64,000 bases of DNA from Ferruginibacter paludis (lineage in GTDB: Bacteria > Bacteroidota > Bacteroidia > Chitinophagales > Chitinophagaceae): contig NZ_JAUFQJ010000007.1 of assembly GCF_030409685.1 (NCBI RefSeq), positions 62,001 to 126,000 on the forward strand, in the 5' to 3' direction. The position numbers and the translations under genes were made by a program. The notes beneath the pieces were generated by a model, which was not told the origin of the DNA, made no database searches, and saw only the letters and a program-made list of their open reading frames with translations. Below are positions 26,701 through 34,926 of this stretch, piece after piece. How positions within the stretch are numbered: position 1 is the stretch's first letter; every line of letters starts with the position of its first letter.

Positions 26701-29700
26701 AAGCAGGCGTAATTAAGCCAGCAACAGTACCTTTCAACAAAGATGAAGAATCATCCGGTCTGCTGGATGTATCGGACATCTTGGGTCAGGGTATGTTCCT
26801 TACTACCGTACAGGCACACTATGCGCCGGCTTTGAACACAGCAGAAGTTGTGGAAGGCGGACAGTTGCTTGCTTTGTACAACCCTTATTCCTTGGGTACA
26901 AGCACGGCCATGGATACAGTACGCAGCAGCGCAGGTTGCAGCGGACCCATACTATTGGGTACACCAGCCACAGCAGATAACTGCAGTGTAGCAAGTGTAA
27001 CCAGCAATGCACCAGCTTCTTTCCCATTGGGAACAACAACGGTAACGTATACAGTAACGGATGCAAGCGGCAATACTGCTACTGCAACACAGGTGGTAAT
27101 TGTAACTGATTCAGTTAAACCCACCATTACTGCACCCGCAGCTTTAACGATCGGCACCAATGCCGCCTGTACAGCAGCCGGTATTAATTTAGGTACACCT
27201 GTAACCGCAGACAATTGCGCAGTGGCCAGTGTTACCAACAATGCCCCATCTGTTTTCGCATTAGGCGCAACAACAGTAACCTGGACAGTAACTGACAGCA
27301 GCGGCAACAGTGCAACAGCAACACAAGTAGTAACCGTACAGGATACACTTAAACCTGCAATTGCATTGCAAAGCAGTATCATACCTGCAGGCCTTACCGG
27401 TCCGTCTACCACACAATCACCTTACCTTACTTCATTAAAACCAGGTGTACAGTTTAAATCATTCTTATCAGTGAATGATGCTGTAGGTGGTTATAAAATG
27501 GCGGGTATACCAGATGGTTTGGGTGCTTTTGACAATGGCAACGGAACCTTTACTTTATTGGTAAACCATGAAATTGGCAACACATTAGGTATCGCAAGAG
27601 CGCACGGATCAAAAGGATCTTTTGTATCCAAATGGATTGTAAACAAAGCAGACCTTTCAGTAGTAAGCGGAAGTGATTTAATGCAGAATGTAAACCTGTA
27701 TGATACCGCTACCAAAACCTACACAACTTACAACGCAGGCAACCCATCCACCAAGGCGGTGTTTGGTCGTTTTTGTTCAGCCGATCTTCCTGCATTATCA
27801 GCTTTCTATAATACAGCAAGCGGACTGGGAACAACCGAACGCATCTTTATGAACGGCGAAGAAACCAATGATGAGAGTCGCCAGATGGCGCACATTGTTA
27901 CCGGCGCTAATGCAGGTACATCATGGGAATTGCCGGCCTTCGGAAAAGCAGCCTGGGAAAACTCAGTAGCCAATCCTGCAACAGGAAACAAAACTGTTGT
28001 GGCGGAATTTAATGATGGCACAGACGGTCAGGTGTATGTGTACGTAGGTACCAAAACCAATACCGGAACGGAAATAGAAAAAGCAGGATTAACCAATGGT
28101 AAACCTTATGGCGTTAAAGTAACGGGCTTCCCTGCAGAACGCACAAGCAGCACTGTTATCAACCTTCCACCAGCACCGGGTACTCATTTTGACCTGGTAG
28201 ATTTAGGCGATGTAAAAAACATCACCGGTGTAAGCTTTAATACCCTCAGCAATGCGGCAGCGGTAACCAAGTTCTCCCGTCCTGAAGACGGCGCCTGGGA
28301 TCCATCGCATCCTGCGGATTTATACTTCAATACCACCGATCAGTTAGACCAGGTAGCCGATGGCATCGGAACACAGATAGGCCGTTCACGCATCTGGCGT
28401 TTACGTTTTACCGACATTAACCAACCATTATTAGGGGGAACCGTTGAAGCCGTAATTGACGGAACAGAAGGCGCCTTAATGCTTGACAATATGACCATCG
28501 ATAACCGTGGACATATTTTAGCACAGGAAGATGTGGGCAATGCAGACCACAACGGAAAAATTTGGCAGTACAACATTGCTACAGATTCTTTCTTCCGGAT
28601 CGCATCACATGATACAGCCCGTTTTGGTAATGTAACAGCCGGTGTAATCAAACCAGCGACAGCACCATTCAACAGGGATGAAGAATCATCCGGTATCATT
28701 GATGTATCAGACATTTTAGGCCAGGGTATGTTCTTGACAACCGTACAAGCGCACTACGCACCGGCTTTAAACACAACAGAAGTTGTGGAAGGCGGACAGT
28801 TACTGGCTTTGTACAACCCTTACTCTTTGGGTACCAGTACAGCACCAGACACGGTAAAAGTATCAGTGCCATTTGGCACAACTTCAACACCGGTTAGTTT
28901 AGGTACACCGGCTACGGCAGACAACTGCAGCGTGGTAAGTGTAACAAACAATGCTCCATCAGGTTTCCCTGCCGGCACAACCAACGTCACATGGACAGCA
29001 ACGGATGCAAGTGGTAATTCAGCCACAACAAACCAGGTAGTAGTTGTAACTGTAACAGGAAATGTTCCTCCGGTTGTATCTATTACCAATCCAGCCAACC
29101 CTGCGGTATTTGATGCAGGAAGCGCCATAACTGTTCAGGTAAATGCAACAGACGCAGATGGTTCTGTTACTAAAACAGAGTTGTTTGTAAACGGTGCTTT
29201 ATTCATGACAGATTCAATAGCGCCATACACGTTCGGAGGATCAAATGTTGAACCTGGTGTTTACAATGTATACGTGAAAGCAACCGACAACACCGGTGCA
29301 TTCACTGTATCAGACACTGTAGTTATTACCGTAAATGGTTGCAGCGGAAGCGGTGCCATTACGGGTGAAGGGTATACCAATATTACCGGCAGCCAGGTTG
29401 CAGACCTTACAGCAAACCCAGCCTATCCAAACAGTCCTTCTATAACAGCGGCGCTTACTACATTTGAGTACAGCAATGTTGCGGACAATTATGGCGGCAG
29501 GGTACGAGGTTATTTCTGTGCACCGGTTAGCGGAAATTATATCTTCAATATTTCCGGCGATGACCAGGCAGGCTTATGGTTAAGTACCGATGCGAACCCA
29601 GCCAATAAAGTGCTGATCGCTTACACAGAATTGCCTACAGCCTTCAGACAATGGAACAAATACGCTACACAAAAATCAGCGGTTATTCCAATGGTGAAAG

Positions 29701-30146
29701 GTGCCAGGTATTATATTGAGACCTTGCAAAAAGAAGCCGTCGGATCAGATCATCTTTCAGTAGCCGTAACTTTCCCCGGCGGTTTGTTTGAAGGTCCGAT
29801 CAAGGGCAGCAGGTTATCCCCAATCGGCTCATCAGCCAGAACTGTTTCAGGTGCGCAGGCATTTGCAGCAGCAATGGAAAGCAAAACGATTGTTGGATTC
29901 AACAGTTTAAAAGTTAGCGCAACACCAAACCCGTCAACCAACTACTTTACATTAAGAACAAGCAGCAGCGATGCTAAAACACTTGACGTAAAAGTAATGG
30001 ATGCGCAGGGCAGGATTGTTGAAACAAAACTGAATATGACAGCCAACGGAATCATCCGTATCGGCGACAAATTACCTGCTGGTATTTACTTTGTAGAAGT
30101 ACTGCAGGGAACACAAAAAGAAAGATTGAAATTGGTGAAACAATGA
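23703..30146 (+). CDS. Giant T9SS-secreted protein with two tandem PhoX (DUF839) domains
   Basis: 2147 residues with a long signal peptide (cleavage near VRAQ). Domains in order: beta-propeller-like N-domain similar to the 6967 protein (about 38-345); two Ig/SprB-like repeats (about 350-490); HYR (about 494-570); PhoX/DUF839 copy 1 (about 573-1073); partial HYR; HYR (about 1139-1215); PhoX copy 2 (about 1220-1719); HYR-like; Big_9-like (about 1787-1878); PA14-like (about 1880-2036); Por-secretion tail (about 2066-2147). Both PhoX copies keep LVNHEIGNTLG, GEETNDESRQMAH, KFSRPEDGAWDP and LAQEDVGNADHNGKIW, which would supply the acidic Ca/Fe ligands. PhoX enzymes are Ca- and Fe-dependent phosphomonoesterases, so it probably acts at the cell surface under phosphate limitation. 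Divergent from a di-haem peroxidase gene. Confidence 0.87.
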   Translation: MKQSFFVLKKGPAYTRVLLLLFGFFVAALGVRAQNPFGAGNLVVVNVSSTNTASLQEYTTAGAAVQTISLPSTGTAALTMSYTATSEGALSRSQNGQYLAFAGYRTGTNSSATDRVIARVANDGIVNTSSVIPNTEGYTSNNIRGAVFSDDGSRYWASGTGTGGGTRSNIYGSVTGSVQVSASVANTRTVQIFNNQLYISAASGAFQAVSAVGTGLPATLGNTTTILPGFPTTSLSSYAFAINAANNIIYIADDRSIATGGGIQKWTNNGTTWSFAYSLGTGTGSTVGARGLAVDFSGTQPVIYAVTAEATLDRIISITDNGVASTATTLATSAANNIFRGLAFAPTSNCALSLAATGNNPACSGQSATISFSATGATGIASFTVNGVAATSPYTASTSGTYTVSVAAGGCTDTKMVTIAIPSAMTVVATAPALTCPGSTTFVTVNTTGGKAPYTVTGSPLTVGAGTYNYTVTDSLGCITTASITVAPGSDAILPSITAPAALTISTDAACTAAGINLGTPVTADNCAVASVTNNAPAAFPLGATTVTWTVTDSSGNSATATQVVTVQDTLKPAIAFQSSNILAGITGPSTTQTPYLTALKKGVQFKSFLSVNDAVGGYKMAGIPDGLGAFDNGNGTFTLLVNHEIGNTLGITRAHGSKGSFVSKWIVNKADLSVVRGSDLMQNVNLYDTTTKTYTTYNAGNPSTKAVFGRFCSADLPALSAFYNTASGLGTTERIFMNGEETNDESRQMAHIVTGANAGTSWELPAFGKAAWENSVANPATGNKTVVAEFNDGTDGQVYVYVGTKTNTGTEIEKAGLTNGKPYGVKVTGFPAERTSSTVINLPPAPGTHFDLVDLGDVKNITGVSFNTISNAAAVTKFSRPEDGAWDPSHPADLYFNTTDQLDQVNEGIGTQVGRSRIWRLRFTDINQPLLGGTVEAVIDGTEGALMLDNMTIDNHGHILAQEDVGNADHNGKIWQYNIATDSFFIIASHDTARFGDVKAGVIKPATVPFNKDEESSGLLDVSDILGQGMFLTTVQAHYAPALNTAEVVEGGQLLALYNPYSLGTSTAMDTVRSSAGCSGPILLGTPATADNCSVASVTSNAPASFPLGTTTVTYTVTDASGNTATATQVVIVTDSVKPTITAPAALTIGTNAACTAAGINLGTPVTADNCAVASVTNNAPSVFALGATTVTWTVTDSSGNSATATQVVTVQDTLKPAIALQSSIIPAGLTGPSTTQSPYLTSLKPGVQFKSFLSVNDAVGGYKMAGIPDGLGAFDNGNGTFTLLVNHEIGNTLGIARAHGSKGSFVSKWIVNKADLSVVSGSDLMQNVNLYDTATKTYTTYNAGNPSTKAVFGRFCSADLPALSAFYNTASGLGTTERIFMNGEETNDESRQMAHIVTGANAGTSWELPAFGKAAWENSVANPATGNKTVVAEFNDGTDGQVYVYVGTKTNTGTEIEKAGLTNGKPYGVKVTGFPAERTSSTVINLPPAPGTHFDLVDLGDVKNITGVSFNTLSNAAAVTKFSRPEDGAWDPSHPADLYFNTTDQLDQVADGIGTQIGRSRIWRLRFTDINQPLLGGTVEAVIDGTEGALMLDNMTIDNRGHILAQEDVGNADHNGKIWQYNIATDSFFRIASHDTARFGNVTAGVIKPATAPFNRDEESSGIIDVSDILGQGMFLTTVQAHYAPALNTTEVVEGGQLLALYNPYSLGTSTAPDTVKVSVPFGTTSTPVSLGTPATADNCSVVSVTNNAPSGFPAGTTNVTWTATDASGNSATTNQVVVVTVTGNVPPVVSITNPANPAVFDAGSAITVQVNATDADGSVTKTELFVNGALFMTDSIAPYTFGGSNVEPGVYNVYVKATDNTGAFTVSDTVVITVNGCSGSGAITGEGYTNITGSQVADLTANPAYPNSPSITAALTTFEYSNVADNYGGRVRGYFCAPVSGNYIFNISGDDQAGLWLSTDANPANKVLIAYTELPTAFRQWNKYATQKSAVIPMVKGARYYIETLQKEAVGSDHLSVAVTFPGGLFEGPIKGSRLSPIGSSARTVSGAQAFAAAMESKTIVGFNSLKVSATPNPSTNYFTLRTSSSDAKTLDVKVMDAQGRIVETKLNMTANGIIRIGDKLPAGIYFVEVLQGTQKERLKLVKQ
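25183..29052 (+). repeat. In-frame tandem duplication, period 1935 bp (HYR + PhoX + partial HYR)
   Basis: Matching points are offset by exactly 1935 bp (645 codons): ATTACTGCAC at 25191 and 27126, CAGTTTAAATCATTC at 25515 and 27450. The PhoX parts differ at only a modest number of residues (for example TRAH/ARAH, VRGSDL/VSGSDL, NHGHI/NRGHI). Changes cluster in the last third, while the metal-site motifs are identical in both copies. Confidence 0.9.
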
Positions 30147-30177
30147 CCGTTTAGCAGGTAAAATAATCAATTGCTAA

Positions 30178-30214
30178 AAACTGCCGTCGCATAAAAGCGA
30201 TGGCAGTTTTTTTT
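30178..30214 (+). terminator. Rho-independent terminator after the PhoX giant
   Basis: AAACTGCC.TCGC pairs with GCGA.GGCAGTTT around ATAAAA, followed by a T run. It starts 32 bp after the stop codon. Confidence 0.85.
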
Positions 30215-30249
30215 ATACTGTGGTTTTAAAAAGGTTGATTGAAGACAAG

Positions 30250-30299
30250 TTCACAATTAGTTAATGCATAGTTAATGTGCAGGTAACTATTCAATGACA
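30250..30299 (+). promoter_or_regulatory. Candidate Pho-box array upstream of the nuclease gene
   Basis: TTCACA (30250), TTAATG (30261), TTAATG (30272), GTAACT (30283) and ATGACA (30294) have exact 11-bp spacing, all with T at position 2 and A at position 4, as in the array at 23457. TAATTTC at 30309, 20 bp after the fourth unit, is a possible -7 region. The ATG of the nuclease is at 30346. Independent of, but built like, the array before the PhoX gene. Confidence 0.6.
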
Positions 30300-30345
30300 T
30301 TGGCCTTCTAATTTCACTCATCCAAACAATTCATAAATCTCTTTC

Positions 30346-33300
30346 ATGAAAAAAATGTACCTCAGGTGCTGCCTTGCCATAGTGGGCTTGTCAGCTTTTT
30401 TTACGGCGCATGCACAGGTTAGTTTTAGCGGTGCCGCCTACACGCAAAATTTTAATACACTCGCCACTTCCGGTTCGGCCAATGCATGGAGCAACAACAC
30501 TACCATCCCAGGTTGGTTTTTATACAACCAGGCAGCGGGCGGTACGGCTATTACAGCCTATGGAACAGACAATGCGGCCGGTACCAATACCGGCAGTTTT
30601 TTTAGTTACGGCAATACCGCCAGTACAGAACGTGCATTGGGTGGAACAGCTTCTGGAGGTGCCTATTTTGGTGCTCCCGCATCAGGCGCTGTTGCAGGAT
30701 GGATCGCAGCGGCATTCACCAATAACACCGGTGCGGATATTAACGTTGTTACCCTTGGTTTTAATGGTGAACAATGGAGAAATGGTGGCAATGCAATTGC
30801 TCAAACAATGGTAATGGAATATGGATTTGGAGCAACCTTTGCAACGGTGGCTTCATGGACGGCACCTGGTGGAAATTTTAACTGGGCGAGCCCTGTAGCT
30901 ACCGCAACCGCAGCTGCTGTTGATGGCAATGTAGCAGGCCTGGCAAGTGGCAAAGGAGGTGTATTAAGTTCGATCAACTGGACCAATGGTTCAGTACTTT
31001 GGATTAGGTGGATAGAACGCAATGACGCAGGCAACGACCATGGACTGGCCATTGATGATTTTACGCTCAGTACAGGTTCAGCAACACCTGCCGTTAGCCT
31101 TTCGGTTAGCAGCAACACTGGTACAGAGGCTGGTACAACAGCCATTACCGTTACCGCAACAGCATCTGCTGCTGTCAGTGGAAACCAAACTGTAGACCTG
31201 GGTATTTCCGGAACCAATATTACCAGTGGTGATTATACCTTAAGCAATACCACCATCACTATTTTAGATGGACAAACAACCGGCACAGCAACATTTACCG
31301 TAACAGATGATGCGCTTGCTGAAGGCAATGAAACAGCTATTTTAACTATCAGCAATCCAACTGCCGGTATCAGCCTCGGCAGTACAACAACTCAAAATAT
31401 TATTATAACAGACAAAGATGTTCCACCGGTGCCTGCCGTTAATTTATCTGTAAGCAGTAACAGTGGTTCAGAAGCTGGTATTTCCATTATAACCGTTACC
31501 GCAACGGCTGCCTTTGCCGTAACTGGTAATCAGTCTGTAAATCTTGTTGTATCAGGGACTAATGTTACAGCAGGCGATTATACATTAAGCAACACACAGA
31601 TTACTATACCGGATGGTACAACAACGGGCAGCGTTACCTTTACCGTTGTGGATGATGTGATTGCTGAAGGAACTGAAACAGCCGTGTTAACTATTAATTT
31701 TCCGTCTGCGGGTGTTGAACTTGGAACTACGGTTATACAAAATATTGCGATTACGGACAACGACTTGCCAAAGATTCATGATATCCAGGGAAGCGGCTCA
31801 GTTTTCAATCCGGCTTTTGGAGGTACCCAAACAATCGAAGGTATTGTTGTAGCAACTTTTCCGGGAGCAACCAAATTAAATGGTTTTTATGTACAGGAAG
31901 AAGATGCGGACAGCGATGGCAATCCTGCAACATCAGAAGGCATTTTTGTTTTTGATGGAGGTGGTTTATTTACAGGAATTGTGGGAACAAAAGTACAGGT
32001 GACAGGTACGGTGAGTGATTTTGCTACCACTGCGGCCAACATTGCAGGAACGGGCAACAGCAGCCTTACAGAGCTTACCGCTACCAGCGTGGTTAACCTT
32101 GGTGCGGCACCACTGCCGGCAATTACCAACGTTGTATTACCAGTTTCGAATGTTACCGATTTGGAAAAATATGAAGGCATGCTGGTAAATGTTAGTTCGG
32201 CCAGTGGCCCGTTAACCGTTACAGAAACTTTTAAAATAGGCCGCTATGGCCAGGTAGGTTTATCAGGTGGCGCCCGTTTAGACCAATACACACAGGTGAA
32301 TGCGCCAAGTGTAACCGGCTATGCCAATTTTCTTGCGAATATTCTAAACAATTACATCATACTCGATGATGGCAGCAGCACACAGAATCCTGATCCGGAA
32401 ATTTTTGCAAGAGGAGGAAATCCTTTGAGTGCATCCAACACACTGCGTGGTGGTGACCAGGTTACCAGCATCAGTGGCGTGATGGATCAACGCTTTGAAG
32501 GGTATCGTGTACAAACAATAACACCGGTCAACTTTACAGCAGCTAACCCACGCCTCGCTGCGCCACCAGCTGTTGGTGGAAACGTAAAAGCCGCTTTTTT
32601 AAACGTGTTGAATTTCTTTACCAATCTCGATCTGAATACAACGATCAGCATTCCAAACGGTGTAAGCTTTGAACCCCGGGGTGCAAATACAGCGGCTGAG
32701 TTTACAAGGCAGCGGGATAAAATTATCTCCGCCATTACAGGATTGAATGCGGATGTAGCAGGTATCAGTGAAATGGAAAATGATGGTAACACTTCTATTC
32801 AAAACCTGGTAAATGGTTTGAATGCCGTGGCAGGAGCCGGAACTTATGCCTTTATAAATGATCAGGCATTGGTGAACGATCCTAACCCTGCCATCAATGC
32901 GGTTGGTAGCGATGCCATTAAAGTGGGTATCATCTACAAACCAGCTGTGTTGACACCGGTAGGAGCTGCCAGTTCTTATCTTGAGCCGAACCCTGCCAGT
33001 CCCATTTTCAGCAGGCCGCCCATCGCACAAACATTTACTATTGCAAGCGGCAACAAATTCAGCATTATCGTAAACCATTTTAAATCCAAGGGATCGGCCA
33101 ACAGCCTGCCCGGCGATACAGACCAGAATGATGGCCAGGCATTGTCAAACGCCACCCGTGTGGCACAAGCCAATGCGCTGCTTTCTTTTATCAATACTGT
33201 GAAGGCTACATCCGGCGACAGCGACGTATTAGTAGTGGGTGATTTAAACGCTTACGCAAAGGAAGATCCGATCACTACTTTAACAGGCGGCGGATTAACC

Positions 33301-34638
33301 AACCTGTTACCAAATACTTCTTACTCTTACCAGTTCAACGGCCAGTGGGGTGCGCTGGATCATGCGCTGGCAACCGCCACCATGACCAGCCAGGTTGCGG
33401 GTGTAGAAAAATGGCATATCAATTCAGATGAACCGGTGGTACTGGATTACAATACTGAATTTAAAACAGCAGGACAGGTAACCAGCTTTTACAACGGTGA
33501 TGCTTTCCGTTCTTCTGATCATGACCCGGTATTGATCGGTCTGCAGTTGGGTAACCAGCTTCCGTCAGTAACCATCAGCAGCCCTGTTAATCCTGCCAGT
33601 TTCAATGCAGGCAGTACAGTCACTATACAAGTGAATGCAACGGATGCAGATGGCAGCATTGCTAAAACAGAGTTATTTGTAAATGGTAGTTTACTATTGA
33701 CAGATTCTGTAGCACCTTATACTTTCACTGCTTCCGGTGTGGAGGCGGGCATTTATAAAGTAACCGTAAAAGCCACAGATAATGCAGGCGGCTTTACAAT
33801 TTCTGACACGCTTGTTGTAACCGTAACAGCCTGTACCGGCAGCGGAAGTATTACCGGTGAAGGCTATACCAATATTCCAGGAACACAGGTAGCAGACCTT
33901 ACGGCCAATCCGGCTTATCCTAACAGTCCATCTATCACGGCTGCCCTTACCACGTTTGAATACAGCAACGTGGCGGATAACTATGGCGGCAGGGTGAGGG
34001 GTTATTTCTGTGCACCGGTTACCGGAAATTATTTCTTTAACATCGCAGGTGATGAGCAGGCGGGTTTGTGGTTAAGTACCAATGACAACCCGGCCAATAA
34101 GATATTGATCGCCTATACCGAATTGCCCACAGCCTTCAGGCAATGGAACAAATATGCAACACAAAAATCTGCTGTAAAATACCTGGTGAAAGGCGGCCGG
34201 TATTACATAGAAACATTGCAGAAAGAATCAACTGGCTCCGATCATCTTTCAGTTGCCGTAACCTTACCCGGCGGCTTGTTCGAAGGCCCGATACAGGGAA
34301 GTAGATTGTCTCCAATAGGTTCATCTGCCAGGATGGTTTTCGGAGCACAGGCATTTGCAACCGCCATGCAAAGCAGGACAACAACAGGGTTGGGAAGCTT
34401 GAAAGTTACCGCAGCGCCAAACCCGGCCACTGATTATTTTACTTTGAGAACGAGCAGCAGCAACACCGCCAAACTGGATGTGAAAGTGACTGATGCAACG
34501 GGCAGACTTATCGTAACTAAAGTAAACATTACGGCCAACGGAACGATTCGCATCGGCGAAAAGTTACCAGCGGGTATTTACTTTGCAGAAGTAAGACAAG
34601 GCAATCAAAAACAAATTATTAAACTGGTTAAACAGTAA
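30346..34638 (+). CDS. T9SS-secreted ExeM/NucH-type extracellular nuclease with Calx-beta repeats
   Basis: 1430 residues; signal peptide MKKMYLRCCLAIVGLSAFFTAHAQ. An N-terminal beta-sandwich (about 25-245) is followed by two Calx-beta domains (about 248-357, 362-475), an OB-like nuclease lead domain (about 477-740; TIEGIVVATFPG, GFYVQEEDADSDGNPATSEG) and an endonuclease/exonuclease/phosphatase fold (about 747-1069). Expected catalytic residues are visible: N in LNVLNFF, E in ISEMEN, HFKSKGS, VVGDLNAY, and the terminal SSDHDPV. Then Big_9-like (about 1073-1160), PA14-like (about 1164-1325) and a Por-secretion tail. It would cut extracellular DNA or RNA near the cell surface, giving nucleotides that the phosphatases of the two larger proteins could dephosphorylate. 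It is preceded by an 11-bp repeat array and ends in a strong terminator. Confidence 0.88.
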   Translation: MKKMYLRCCLAIVGLSAFFTAHAQVSFSGAAYTQNFNTLATSGSANAWSNNTTIPGWFLYNQAAGGTAITAYGTDNAAGTNTGSFFSYGNTASTERALGGTASGGAYFGAPASGAVAGWIAAAFTNNTGADINVVTLGFNGEQWRNGGNAIAQTMVMEYGFGATFATVASWTAPGGNFNWASPVATATAAAVDGNVAGLASGKGGVLSSINWTNGSVLWIRWIERNDAGNDHGLAIDDFTLSTGSATPAVSLSVSSNTGTEAGTTAITVTATASAAVSGNQTVDLGISGTNITSGDYTLSNTTITILDGQTTGTATFTVTDDALAEGNETAILTISNPTAGISLGSTTTQNIIITDKDVPPVPAVNLSVSSNSGSEAGISIITVTATAAFAVTGNQSVNLVVSGTNVTAGDYTLSNTQITIPDGTTTGSVTFTVVDDVIAEGTETAVLTINFPSAGVELGTTVIQNIAITDNDLPKIHDIQGSGSVFNPAFGGTQTIEGIVVATFPGATKLNGFYVQEEDADSDGNPATSEGIFVFDGGGLFTGIVGTKVQVTGTVSDFATTAANIAGTGNSSLTELTATSVVNLGAAPLPAITNVVLPVSNVTDLEKYEGMLVNVSSASGPLTVTETFKIGRYGQVGLSGGARLDQYTQVNAPSVTGYANFLANILNNYIILDDGSSTQNPDPEIFARGGNPLSASNTLRGGDQVTSISGVMDQRFEGYRVQTITPVNFTAANPRLAAPPAVGGNVKAAFLNVLNFFTNLDLNTTISIPNGVSFEPRGANTAAEFTRQRDKIISAITGLNADVAGISEMENDGNTSIQNLVNGLNAVAGAGTYAFINDQALVNDPNPAINAVGSDAIKVGIIYKPAVLTPVGAASSYLEPNPASPIFSRPPIAQTFTIASGNKFSIIVNHFKSKGSANSLPGDTDQNDGQALSNATRVAQANALLSFINTVKATSGDSDVLVVGDLNAYAKEDPITTLTGGGLTNLLPNTSYSYQFNGQWGALDHALATATMTSQVAGVEKWHINSDEPVVLDYNTEFKTAGQVTSFYNGDAFRSSDHDPVLIGLQLGNQLPSVTISSPVNPASFNAGSTVTIQVNATDADGSIAKTELFVNGSLLLTDSVAPYTFTASGVEAGIYKVTVKATDNAGGFTISDTLVVTVTACTGSGSITGEGYTNIPGTQVADLTANPAYPNSPSITAALTTFEYSNVADNYGGRVRGYFCAPVTGNYFFNIAGDEQAGLWLSTNDNPANKILIAYTELPTAFRQWNKYATQKSAVKYLVKGGRYYIETLQKESTGSDHLSVAVTLPGGLFEGPIQGSRLSPIGSSARMVFGAQAFATAMQSRTTTGLGSLKVTAAPNPATDYFTLRTSSSNTAKLDVKVTDATGRLIVTKVNITANGTIRIGEKLPAGIYFAEVRQGNQKQIIKLVKQ

Positions 34639-34662
34639 GTATCAATCAATCCAAAAACAACC

Positions 34663-34696
34663 ACCCGTCTCAATTTATTTTGAGGCGGGTTTTTTT
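34663..34696 (+). terminator. Rho-independent terminator after the nuclease gene
   Basis: ACCCGTCTCA pairs with TGAGGCGGGT (one G-T pair) around an A/T loop, followed by seven T. It begins 25 bp after the stop codon. Confidence 0.85.
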
Positions 34697-34926
34697 AAGG
34701 TGATTAATTTATTAAGTTTATTTCTGGGAAATGTGGTTATTTTTGACACAGTCTGAATTAACTTTTATCTTCTTCGCCAGTAAATGCCGAATGAAGTGTG
34801 AGACTTGGCAAATCTTGCGATTTCAGACCATCATTTCCATACTTACAGCAGTTCGAATTTACTGGTCAGGAAAAAGAGAACTCGTGTTATATTTTGGATA
34901 TCATGGTTTAAATATAAAGAACGAGT

